Shown: one piece after another, positions 7,760 to 15,255 of the stretch
How the letters are laid out: each line of letters begins with the position of its first letter
Numbering within the stretch: the stretch's first letter is position 1
Origin: an uncultured Mycoplasmatota bacterium
GTDB lineage: Bacteria; Bacillota_I; Bacilli_A; RF39; UBA660
Assembly (NCBI GenBank): GCA_900548725.1
Contig: URLV01000024.1
Span: forward strand, 1 to 19,472
Length of the DNA: 19,472 bases
Direction of reading: 5' to 3'
Notes under the pieces: model-generated
Database searches by the model: none
Told to the model about the DNA's origin: nothing
The model's input: only the letters and a program-made list of their open reading frames with translations
Translations under genes and position numbers: made by a program

Positions 7760-7784
7760 GAATGCTGTAAAGTATTCTTTTTTT
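7760..7784 (+). terminator. Terminator after ung
   Basis: GAATGC-TGTAAA-GTATTC (6 bp, one G-U) is followed by seven T. It closes the housekeeping block. Confidence 0.75.
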
Positions 7785-7820
7785 CTTTCCAAAAAGTCAT
7801 TGCTATTTTTGTCAATTTTA

Positions 7821-7849
7821 TTGAAGATAAAAGTATTATTTAATATAAT
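7821..7849 (+). promoter_or_regulatory. Promoter of the two sortase-substrate genes
   Basis: TTGAAG (7821-7826, 4/6 to TTGACA), a 17-bp spacer, then TATAAT (7844-7849). The start codon is 26 bases further on, behind AAAAGGAGAA. Confidence 0.65.
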
Positions 7850-7874
7850 TTTAATTATAGAAAAGGAGAATATT

Positions 7875-9152
7875 ATGAGAAAAAATAAAATATTTGGAAT
7901 TATATTAGTTTTAATATCATTTTTATTTATTACTAATGTAAAAGCAGAAAATGGAAATGAAGTAACTTTGAATTTTAAAGCTGGAACAATTCATGATGGT
8001 TATGTAGAATATAGCAAGATTGCAAAGGTACAGTTATTCAAAGGTGAGGATTTAGTTGCTGATATTTCAAATAATATGGTAATTGATTTAAATGAAGCAG
8101 AGTACAAGTTTGTAATTGAAGAAATTGAAGATACAAGTGTAACGGGTGTTAATATACCTATAAAATTAAATATTAATAATTGGTATTATCCTATGACAAC
8201 ATCAGTAGGTGAAACTAAATCTACATTTAAGTTAGAAACAAATAAATTTAGCGGAACGTTAGATGTTAGATTTGTAAGAATATTAACAGCTATTAATACC
8301 AAGGTTGAAAATGTTTATGAAAATATAACATCAAATGGTGTAATTGATTTGACTAATGAGAAAGAATATGTAATTGATTTTTCTAAAAATGATGAGTTAA
8401 CAAAGGGATTAAAATCATTTGTAGATTTAGATAAAACATTGTATTATAAAAGGGACTATAATGGTTTATTATTAACAGACAATGAAAGTGAAGCAGTTAT
8501 AAAGATAGTTGGTAATAGAAATGAAAATAAAGCAATATTAACTGCAGTAAATGTTGGAACTAAAAAAAGTGATGTTTTTAAGGGAATTCATACTCAATAT
8601 ACAGGTTCTAAATTGAATTTTACCGGTTCGGATGGTGGTGTTATATATGAAACAAGATATGATTACTATACTAGATGTACTTATGATTTTACATTTAAAT
8701 ATGCAAATGAAGAAAAAGAAACACAAAAAGAAATAAAATACAAATTTTTAGAAGGTGAAAATCAAAAATATATAATTAATCAAAGTGATAATGCTAGATT
8801 TAGAATTGATGCAAATTATAGCTTATTTCAAAATGGTGGTAAAGTATTTATTGATAATATATTAGTTGATGTAAATAATTATACTTCAGAAAGTGGTAGT
8901 ACAATAATTACTTTTAAAAAAGATTATGTTAGTAAATTAAGTGTAGGTGAACATACATTAAAAGTATTATTTAATGATGGTGGAGTAGCAGAAAGCAAAT
9001 TTACTATTAGTGAAGTAAAAAATGAAGTAAAGGAAACTATTAAGAATCCACAAACAAGTGATAATATTAAAACATATTTTGTATTATTTGTAATGTCTAT
9101 GATAGGAATTATTACAACTATAATAATTAATAAAAAAAAGAAAGAATGTTAG
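7875..9152 (+). CDS. Secreted surface protein with NPQTSD cell-wall sorting signal
   Basis: A 425-residue protein. The ATG at 7875 is chosen because AAAGGAG lies 8 bases upstream and it opens a classic signal peptide (MRKNKIFGIILVLISFLFITNVKA, cut likely after VKA). An earlier in-frame ATG at 7758 would overlap the terminator and promoter. The exported part is rich in Asn/Lys/Thr and predicted mostly beta, with no domain I recognise; one stretch (GGKVFIDNILVDVNNYTSESGSTIITF...LKVLFNDGG) resembles Ig-like or X2-type sandwich modules. The end, NPQTSDNIKTYFVLFVMSMIGIITTIIIN followed by KKKKEC, is a sorting signal with a non-LPXTG motif like those of class B or related sortases. No sortase is in the window. 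The next gene follows after 12 bases. Ligand unknown. Confidence 0.85.
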   Translation: MRKNKIFGIILVLISFLFITNVKAENGNEVTLNFKAGTIHDGYVEYSKIAKVQLFKGEDLVADISNNMVIDLNEAEYKFVIEEIEDTSVTGVNIPIKLNINNWYYPMTTSVGETKSTFKLETNKFSGTLDVRFVRILTAINTKVENVYENITSNGVIDLTNEKEYVIDFSKNDELTKGLKSFVDLDKTLYYKRDYNGLLLTDNESEAVIKIVGNRNENKAILTAVNVGTKKSDVFKGIHTQYTGSKLNFTGSDGGVIYETRYDYYTRCTYDFTFKYANEEKETQKEIKYKFLEGENQKYIINQSDNARFRIDANYSLFQNGGKVFIDNILVDVNNYTSESGSTIITFKKDYVSKLSVGEHTLKVLFNDGGVAESKFTISEVKNEVKETIKNPQTSDNIKTYFVLFVMSMIGIITTIIINKKKKEC

Positions 9153-9164
9153 GAGAAAATAATT

Positions 9165-10574
9165 ATGAATAAAAGTAAAATACTTATTACAACTATATTA
9201 ATGTTTTTGTTCGCTGTATGTATTGCACCAATAACTACTTTTGCAGAAGATCTAGATTTGAGTACAGCAAATATAGATATTGAGGGTGTAAAATTTAATT
9301 ATAATCCAGGAGATAAGCCAGAAGCAAAAGCTTATAAATGTGATCCATGGGATAGTTTATATGATATAGAGTATGAATACTGGGAAGAAATGGAAACTAA
9401 TGAAAATGGTGAGGCTGTTCCAGTAAAATTTTGGTATTCTGATGAAAGCAAAAATAATGCCACAGCCCAAGATAAAAAAATAACTGCTTTTGAAGAGGGA
9501 AAAACTTATATGTACAGTATTTCTTTAAAAGCAAGGGATGGTAGTATATTTGGAACTAATAGTTCAGTAAGAATAAATGGAACAAATATAAATAGTAAAA
9601 ATATAGTAAATTCTGGAACAAGACTTTTTATAACTGCTGTGAAAACAATAAAACCTACAAAACCAGTTCAATTAAAACGTATTGATGTCATAGAGTTAAA
9701 TAATGCAACAATTAGTTTTAATGCGGGAGATAAACCTGTATTTACAGGAAAAACATCTGCAGAATCAACATATATATATCAATTTGAATGTTGGGAAGCA
9801 AAAGATGGTTCAGGAATAACATCTGCTGAATTCTTTAATAAAGGTTATGAAAAACACATTAATACTTTTGAAACTGGAAAAGAATATCAATATGTTTTAT
9901 ATTTTAAAGCTAAAGAAGGATATACTTTTACAAGAAATACTAAATTAAAAATAAATGGTAAATATTATAATTATAGAGTGTCAGATTGGGAAGTAGAAAC
10001 AAATGTTGATGAATTTCAAACAACATGGAGAATGTACCCAGATTTAACAATGACACCTACATCTGTAGAACAACCAAAAAAAGATAGTGTACAAGAAATA
10101 AAAAGTTCTAGTACAATAAAAGGTAGTATTATTTTTGAAAAAGAAGTTAGTAAAAACTATACTTTAGATATTAAAAAAGTTGAAGTAAATAAAAACTTAT
10201 CTGATAATAATGTTAAATATATAGTAGATATAAATGTGTTAGAAAATGGTCAAATAGTTAAAATTAGTGATACTAAAATGAAAATAAAAATTGCTTTACC
10301 AGAAAATTTGAAGGGTTATAAAGAATATAAAATTGTTTATATAACTAATGATGAAATAAAAGAAACTATACCAGCTACTATAGAAGATGGATATATAGTT
10401 TTTGAAACATCACATTTAAGTCAATATGGAATAGTTGCAACAGAACAAACGACTAATACAAATATTAAAAATCCTAAAACGAGTGATAATATAATTATTT
10501 ATTTTATAATAGGTATTCTATCTTTAACGTCATTATTTGTTTTAAAAAAAAATTTAATTAAAACGAGAAAGTAA
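9165..10574 (+). CDS. Secreted surface protein with duplicated module and NPKTSD sorting signal
   Basis: A 469-residue protein with a signal peptide MNKSKILITTILMFLFAVCI...TTFAED. It carries two related modules of roughly 115-125 residues (about 36-150 and 172-295). They share F-N-x-GDKP, a YEYWEE/FECWEA motif, and FEEGKTYMYSISLKARDGS versus FETGKEYQYVLYFKAKEGY, each ending in R/LKING. A third beta region (about 315-440) ends FETSHLSQYGIVA, common in Gram-positive surface proteins. The C-terminus is NPKTSDN, a hydrophobic helix and KTRK, so it should be anchored to the wall by the same sortase as its upstream neighbour. AGGAG precedes the ATG; the two genes form one transcription unit. Probably an adhesin or matrix protein; the ligand cannot be told. 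Confidence 0.86.
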   Translation: MNKSKILITTILMFLFAVCIAPITTFAEDLDLSTANIDIEGVKFNYNPGDKPEAKAYKCDPWDSLYDIEYEYWEEMETNENGEAVPVKFWYSDESKNNATAQDKKITAFEEGKTYMYSISLKARDGSIFGTNSSVRINGTNINSKNIVNSGTRLFITAVKTIKPTKPVQLKRIDVIELNNATISFNAGDKPVFTGKTSAESTYIYQFECWEAKDGSGITSAEFFNKGYEKHINTFETGKEYQYVLYFKAKEGYTFTRNTKLKINGKYYNYRVSDWEVETNVDEFQTTWRMYPDLTMTPTSVEQPKKDSVQEIKSSSTIKGSIIFEKEVSKNYTLDIKKVEVNKNLSDNNVKYIVDINVLENGQIVKISDTKMKIKIALPENLKGYKEYKIVYITNDEIKETIPATIEDGYIVFETSHLSQYGIVATEQTTNTNIKNPKTSDNIIIYFIIGILSLTSLFVLKKNLIKTRK

Positions 10575-10605
10575 TCAAAATTACTTGAATATGATTACTT
10601 TTTTT
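10568..10605 (+). terminator. Terminator after the sortase-substrate pair, with a competing hairpin
   Basis: AAAGTAATC (10568-10576) pairs with GATTACTTT (10593-10601), followed by Ts. The left arm can also pair with a closer ATTACTT (10580-10586, loop CAAA), so two mutually exclusive hairpins are possible. The T run is the start of the 36-bp repeat. Confidence 0.8.
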
Positions 10606-10633
10606 GATAATATTTTATTAGGGTAGTAATACC
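10598..10633 (+). repeat. 36-bp intergenic repeat, copy 1
   Basis: It is identical over 36 bases to 19434-19469. It starts in the terminator T run and ends in TTAGGGTAGTAATACC. It includes TTGATA (10604-10609), 17 bases, then TAATAC, which could be a promoter with a good -35 and a poor -10. GGTA-GTAA-TACC is a small palindrome. Both copies lie directly behind a terminator hairpin. Confidence 0.9.
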
Positions 10634-10663
10634 GTGTTAAAAATTTTCTATTCATAAAAAATT

Positions 10664-10732
10664 AAAATTATATCTCTTTCCCAACTCCCCAAAAATCGTT
10701 GGGGGGGGGGGTATAAAGAAATATAATTTTTT
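10664..10732 (+). repeat. Long imperfect hairpin containing an 11-G tract
   Basis: A 16-base arm (10664-10679) pairs with 10715-10730 with one mismatch. Inside it, a C-rich stretch ending CTCCCC faces eleven consecutive G (10701-10711), and Ts follow the right arm. In DNA this AT-rich an uninterrupted G11 is striking and is a typical slipped-strand mispairing site. It lies between the repeat and the promoter of the SipW-type surface gene. It could act as a terminator/attenuator or upstream spacer whose strength depends on tract length. The rest of the 10575-10858 gap shows no gene. Confidence 0.75.
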
Positions 10733-10792
10733 GTGTATAAAAAGACAAAATATTTGTTTTAAATATGATTTAATATAAGTACTATAGGCACG

Positions 10793-10821
10793 TTCAAATA
10801 ATATTAAATATTTATTATAAT
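10793..10821 (+). promoter_or_regulatory. Promoter of the SipW-type surface gene
   Basis: TTCAAA (4/6), a 17-bp spacer, then TATAAT (10816-10821), giving a start near 10828 and a short leader. It lies downstream of the G-tract hairpin, so slippage there would affect it only as an upstream spacer, unless a second promoter lies in the repeat at 10604-10632. Confidence 0.5.
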
Positions 10822-10858
10822 TATATTGTCTAAAATAATTAAGGAGTGTGAGATTATT

Positions 10859-12718
10859 ATGAGTAGAAAACAAAAAATAATAGTTAGTATAACAGGAATA
10901 GTGTTAGTGAGTTTAATTTTAATAGGATTAACTTATGCATATTTTTTAACTGTAATAACTGGAAATACTAATACAAAATCTATTAGTGTTACAACTGCTA
11001 ATTTATCATTAACTTATTCTGATAATAGTGATGTTATTACTGGTGATAAAATATTACCAGGTACAACTTTAACACCAAAGACATTTACTGTAACTAATAA
11101 TGGTAATAAAAATATAGATAGTTATAAAGTTGGTTTAGTAAATATATTAAATACTTTTACTAGAACAGGAGACATAGTTTATACATTAACATGTAAGAGT
11201 AGTGTAGTAAATAAAACATGTAATGGAGTAACAGAAAAAGAATTTCCTAATCTAAATAGTTATATAGTAGAAAATGAAATAGATAAAAATGAATTACAAA
11301 CATATACGTTAACGGTAACATATAAAGAGAAGGGTGTAGACCAATCTGATGATATGAATAAAGAATTATCCGCAAAAATAGATATATTTGATAGCAATTC
11401 ATTATCTATACAAGGGAATGTAGTAAATAGTAGTAGTAATGATTATGTAGTAATTCATAGTAAAGAACAAATAAGTGAGATAGTAAATGGCAAATATAAA
11501 TTTATAGGAATAGAGCCAGATAATCATACAATAAGTATAAAAAATAAAAATACAACATCAGTTAAAAATACAACATTAGAAGTTACAAAACAAAGTGATT
11601 CAAGTTTTAATAATAATCAAATAAATTATAGTGATACTAATAAAGTGGCAGATATGGATATAAATATTGATGGTTCAAATATTAATCTCGATATAACTAA
11701 TCTAAGTGATGGTATACCAACATTAAGAGCAACAATATTATCTAGTGCAAAAAAAGGTGGAGAAGGCCGAACTGTAATGGGAACTACAGTGACAGAATTT
11801 ACATCAATATCTGGAGAAGATGAAAGAGTATTAAACAATGCACCAGATGATTATGGAACAAGTTATTATTTTAGAGGAAATGTGTTAGATAATTATGTTA
11901 ACTTTGCTAATATGTGTTGGAGAATAGTGAGGATAGATGGAGATGGCAATATAAAATTAATATTAGAAGATCAAGATAATAGTTGCAGTGATGCTGATGG
12001 AAATTGGAGCTTGGGTGATGGGAATTTTGGTTATACTGAATATAGTGCTCAAACGTTGACTGCATCTGATGGTACAACACAGAATGGTGGTAGAAGATAT
12101 ATAATGAATTATTTGAATGCAGAAACAAATAGTGGAACGTCAATGGCAACAATATTTAAAAAATTTCAAATTGAAAAATTGCAAAATTATTTGAATTATT
12201 TAAAAAGTGGAAACTGGTGTTTACAAGATGCTGGATATGGGAAATATAATGATAATAGCGTAGAGCTATCAAAAAATCAAATATTAGATAATATAATAAA
12301 AGGTAATTATGTTTATTATGATGCATATGTTCGTTTACAGGGGAAAGCAAAAAAAGAAAATATATTGAAGTGTAATGGTACGAAGATGAAAGTATTTGGT
12401 GATAATACAACATTAATGTATGTTGGAACGCTAACAATAGATGAAATAATTTTTGCTGGAGGTAATACAGTTAATAATTATCTTCAAAATGATTTTTCTC
12501 AGAAAACAGAATTAAAATATTGGACTCTGTCTCCAACTATATTTTGTGATGGAAGAAGTGATTGCATATATCTGAATGATATGTCTTTTGCTGATTTTAC
12601 ATCACGTAGCGAAGATGAGTGGGGTGTTTTTAGGCCTTCTATTAATTTAGAATCAAATGTTATAGTAGATGATGGGGTTGGAACAAAAGATAATCCATAT
12701 ACAGTTAAATTGAGTTAG
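10859..12718 (+). CDS. SipW/TasA-type surface protein with DUF6273-like C-type-lectin-like C-terminus
   Basis: A 619-residue protein. The ATG at 10859 is supported by AAGGAGTG upstream; a TTG at 10826 would put ten extra residues before the signal. MSRKQKIIVSITGIVLVSLILIGLTYAYF followed by LTVITGNTNTKS is the SipW-dependent signal type of TasA/camelysin proteins (hydrophobic core, then GLTYAYF). Residues about 36-185 form a TasA-like beta domain, followed by an Asn/Ser-rich insert (about 190-300) absent from gene 1. A block near-identical to gene 1 follows (FRGNVLDNYVNFANMCWRIVRIDGDG, about 330-360). The C-terminal YWTLSP...FRPSINL region spans about 553-595 and ends NPYTVKLS. It is probably exported by a dedicated signal peptidase (not in the window) and forms fibres or surface adhesins. 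Its 3' segment uses CTG, AGG and GAG codons unusual here, but the NNY pattern is weaker than in gene 1 (22 of 34 codons). Confidence 0.85.
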   Translation: MSRKQKIIVSITGIVLVSLILIGLTYAYFLTVITGNTNTKSISVTTANLSLTYSDNSDVITGDKILPGTTLTPKTFTVTNNGNKNIDSYKVGLVNILNTFTRTGDIVYTLTCKSSVVNKTCNGVTEKEFPNLNSYIVENEIDKNELQTYTLTVTYKEKGVDQSDDMNKELSAKIDIFDSNSLSIQGNVVNSSSNDYVVIHSKEQISEIVNGKYKFIGIEPDNHTISIKNKNTTSVKNTTLEVTKQSDSSFNNNQINYSDTNKVADMDINIDGSNINLDITNLSDGIPTLRATILSSAKKGGEGRTVMGTTVTEFTSISGEDERVLNNAPDDYGTSYYFRGNVLDNYVNFANMCWRIVRIDGDGNIKLILEDQDNSCSDADGNWSLGDGNFGYTEYSAQTLTASDGTTQNGGRRYIMNYLNAETNSGTSMATIFKKFQIEKLQNYLNYLKSGNWCLQDAGYGKYNDNSVELSKNQILDNIIKGNYVYYDAYVRLQGKAKKENILKCNGTKMKVFGDNTTLMYVGTLTIDEIIFAGGNTVNNYLQNDFSQKTELKYWTLSPTIFCDGRSDCIYLNDMSFADFTSRSEDEWGVFRPSINLESNVIVDDGVGTKDNPYTVKLS

Positions 12719-12720
12719 AT

Positions 12721-12752
12721 AAAGAAATTTGTTTTTAGAACTAATTTCTTTT
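12721..12752 (+). terminator. Probable terminator after the SipW-type surface gene
   Basis: AAAGAAATT (12721-12729) pairs perfectly with AATTTCTTT (12743-12751) around a 13-base loop. The T tract is short, so strength is uncertain. Confidence 0.55.
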
Positions 12753-12778
12753 CATATATTTAAATGTAGGAGGTGACT

Positions 12779-13304
12779 ATGAACGAATTAACTAATATAG
12801 TAACCGCTGTTGGTAATTATAATAATTTTTCTACATCAATAACTTCTAATACATCTGTTGTTAATCTAATTAGTGGGTTAACTATTACAAAAGAAGCAGA
12901 TAAACAAAATTGGGCAAGTGGAGCACTTACTTATACAATTAAAATTAGTAATTTAACTGATACTCCATATTTAAATCCAGTATTGACGGATGAAATAGAT
13001 ACATCTAAAGTGGACTTCGTAACTGGAAGTGTAATGTTGAATGATGTAGTGCTTTGAGAAGATAAATATAGTTTTAGTAATAATACATTAACAATTAACT
13101 TAGAACAAGTTAATGCACAAACAACAGATACTATAACGTTTCGCGTTACTAAAAAGGCGTAATACTTTCTTTATATTGAAAAATCAAGCAAGTATATGTT
13201 GTAATAGTGAAGTTGTTTATAGTAATGTAACTACTGTTGTTAGTCCTATAAATAAATATCGTGGTGGAAATACACATTGTGATACACCATATTGGAGATT
13301 ATAA
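12779..13304 (+). pseudogene. Decayed DUF11-type surface-repeat gene
   Basis: The ATG at 12779 follows an ideal AGGAGGTG and opens MNELTNIVTAVGNYNNFSTS, clearly homologous to the intact minus-strand gene at 15246-15629. The frame is cut by TGA at 13055-13057, where the homologue has sense codons, then resumes in the same frame (EDKYSFSNNTLTINL, ITFRVTKKA) to TAA at 13160. In the +1 frame the typical DUF11 tail NQASICCNSEVVYSNVTTVV follows, ending HCDTPYWRL at TAA 13302-13304. So one nonsense change and one frameshift are needed to rebuild a protein of about 175 residues. No signal peptide is visible. The N-terminal 92 residues could still be made. Recoding at UGA is unlikely, since TGA is a normal stop here. 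Likely a surface or spore-layer type beta-sandwich before decay. Confidence 0.8.
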
Positions 13305-13323
13305 TCACTTAGTGTGATTTTTT
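13303..13323 (+). terminator. Terminator after the DUF11 pseudogene
   Basis: AATCAC-TTAGT-GTGATT is a 6-bp stem followed by a T run. Its placement directly at the TAA of the shifted frame supports the reconstruction of the pseudogene to 13304. Confidence 0.75.
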
Positions 13324-13372
13324 CTTTATGTCATAAAAAAAATATAACATAAAATAAAGTAAGAGGTGTATT

Positions 13373-15223
13373 ATGACTATAATTGATGATAATACTGTTG
13401 TTGTTAATACAAGTGCAGAGTTAAAAAATATTCTTGAAAATAATAATACATATAATTATATATATTTTGGAAATAATATAACGTTAACTAGCGGGATTAT
13501 TATATCAAGTACTAAAACTAATATTACTATAGATGGTACTTATGATAATGTTACGTATGAATTTACAGATATGAAAAGTACAGGAGCAGCAGATACTATA
13601 AGAGTAAATTCTGTTATAAATAAAGTAACGGTTAAAAATATGAAAATAACTGGATATAATTATTATGGAGTAATATATGTTCCTGAAGAAGCTAAATATA
13701 AAGATGTAATTATTGAGTATAATAATATAAATTATTTAGGTCCGCAAATATCATTTCATCCATATGGATTAACTAGATTTATTGATGTTAATATAGAAAT
13801 ACAAGATAATTATGCTGTTGGTAATGAAGTAGCAGAGTGTAATAAAATAGAAATTGGTGGAACTTCAACTATAACGCATAAATCAACAGGAAACTCTTCA
13901 TTTTGGTTTAGAAATAATAATCCATATTTAAAAATATTACCTAATTCAACAGTACATTTTACTTCTGTTAATAGAGAATTATATTATGGAATAACTAACT
14001 TAGAATTTGATATAGGTCATTCATCTTCATTTTATATAACAACTAAAAATGGTATGGGTTATGGTACATATGGTACAGGTATAACTACATTAGAAGAAAA
14101 TGCATTATTAAGTATAAAACAAACTACTAGAAATGGTAGTTATCCTACTTGGTATAGTTATGGTAATATAACATTAAATAATGGTTCTATATTAGAAATG
14201 ATAAATGATTATGTTAGTATAACTTCTAGTAATTACAATATATATTTTAATGGTAGTGGTATAGGATTTTACTTAAATAATCCAGAGAAAGTAATATTAT
14301 ATAATAAAGTTGCTAATGTTTTATATACAAATAATACAGTATCATTTAACTTTAATTTTAATAGAATAAATTTGTTTGATACTGCTATAGATATTAGTAG
14401 TGATATAACAAAAGATACGTTACCTACATCTTGGTATAAAAATACTTTATCTAATATAACTGGTACATTTACTAATTCTAAAACAATTATAACGAGTAGT
14501 AATTTTAAAGAAAGTGAGTTAACTACTTTACCTAGTTTAGATAAATTTATAATTAATAATAAAAAAATAATATCTATTGGAGATTTTGTATTTCATGTTG
14601 ATGCTTTAACTGATACAGATACTGTTATAAAAGGTAGTACTTTAAGTAATTCTTCAATATTAATAGAATATGAAAGTGAAAGTGCAGTTGTTAAAGTAGG
14701 TGAAGATGGAACATATAGTTATACATTACCAAATACTTTACCTATTGGTACTAAAATAACTTTTAATACTAAATTACAAAATGAACCAATATGTAATACT
14801 AAAATTATAAAAATTGTATATAGTGGAGAGTTAGTTATTGATAATGCTACTAAAATAGTTAAATTTATTTTAGAACCTATTAGTATAAATCCTATACTTT
14901 GTCCTAAAGAAAGTGAACTGGTAATTAATGTAACTGATAGTAGGATACACAGTTCTGATTGGAAACTTTATGCAAGTATAAATCATGATTTATCAAATGG
15001 TGATGATATTTTGGAAAAATCTATTATAATAAAAAAAGATGATGAAATAACTGTTTTGGATGACGAACCTAAATTAATATATACTGGTACTGATAATGGT
15101 GGTGTTACTAAAATTACTAATGTAACGTTTAAAGAAGATGAAGGTATATTATTATCTATAAATAATCCTATTAAAAATAATATGGTTTATACGTCAATAA
15201 TATCTTATAGTATTGAAGAGTAA
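13373..15223 (+). CDS. Beta-helix (pectate-lyase-like) adhesin-like protein without signal peptide
   Basis: A 616-residue protein. AGAGGTG precedes the ATG and no better start lies upstream, so MTIIDDNTVVVNTSAELKNILENNN is the true N-terminus. It has no signal peptide, no membrane helix and no sorting signal. Residues about 10-400 show the repeating short strands of a right-handed beta-helix (IYFGNNITLTSGI, ITIDGTYDNVTYEF, VTVKNMKITGYNYYG), as in pectate-lyase-like adhesive domains. An Ig-like module follows at about 405-485 (GDFVFHVDALTDTDTVIKG...GEDGTYSYTLP). The last ~120 residues (NVTDSRIHSSDWKLYAS) resemble WxL-type cell-wall-binding domains. Asn, Tyr, Ile and Thr are abundant. It probably binds surfaces or sugars, but export would need an unknown route, or the protein acts inside a spore or mother cell. 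It lies between the two DUF11-type genes. Confidence 0.78.
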   Translation: MTIIDDNTVVVNTSAELKNILENNNTYNYIYFGNNITLTSGIIISSTKTNITIDGTYDNVTYEFTDMKSTGAADTIRVNSVINKVTVKNMKITGYNYYGVIYVPEEAKYKDVIIEYNNINYLGPQISFHPYGLTRFIDVNIEIQDNYAVGNEVAECNKIEIGGTSTITHKSTGNSSFWFRNNNPYLKILPNSTVHFTSVNRELYYGITNLEFDIGHSSSFYITTKNGMGYGTYGTGITTLEENALLSIKQTTRNGSYPTWYSYGNITLNNGSILEMINDYVSITSSNYNIYFNGSGIGFYLNNPEKVILYNKVANVLYTNNTVSFNFNFNRINLFDTAIDISSDITKDTLPTSWYKNTLSNITGTFTNSKTIITSSNFKESELTTLPSLDKFIINNKKIISIGDFVFHVDALTDTDTVIKGSTLSNSSILIEYESESAVVKVGEDGTYSYTLPNTLPIGTKITFNTKLQNEPICNTKIIKIVYSGELVIDNATKIVKFILEPISINPILCPKESELVINVTDSRIHSSDWKLYASINHDLSNGDDILEKSIIIKKDDEITVLDDEPKLIYTGTDNGGVTKITNVTFKEDEGILLSINNPIKNNMVYTSIISYSIEE

Positions 15224-15224
15224 A

Positions 15225-15255
15225 AAATGAAACTTTGGATTAGTTTTATTTTTTT
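15225..15255. terminator. Bidirectional terminator between convergent genes
   Basis: AAATGAAACT (15225-15234) pairs with AGTTTTATTT (15242-15251), 10 bp with one G-U pair. A T run follows on the plus strand and an equivalent one on the minus strand. It overlaps the stop codon of the minus-strand gene. Confidence 0.75.

Noticed and set aside
7758..7874. Upstream start for the NPQTSD surface protein
   Set aside because: It would place the terminator and a consensus promoter inside the gene and hide the signal peptide that starts at 7875.
10652..10873. Minus-strand open frame with a run of prolines
   Set aside because: The prolines are just the complement of the G tract, there is no ribosome binding site, and it covers the promoter region of 10859.
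13055..13057. In-frame TGA as tryptophan, glycine or selenocysteine codon
   Set aside because: Tryptophan is TGG in every gene here, TGA ends walJ and the HAD gene, and no SECIS-like hairpin is evident just downstream. A second lesion (frameshift) in the same gene favours decay.
13373..15223. Active pectate lyase
   Set aside because: Only the beta-helix repeat pattern is seen; no catalytic or calcium-binding signature of pectate lyases was recognised.
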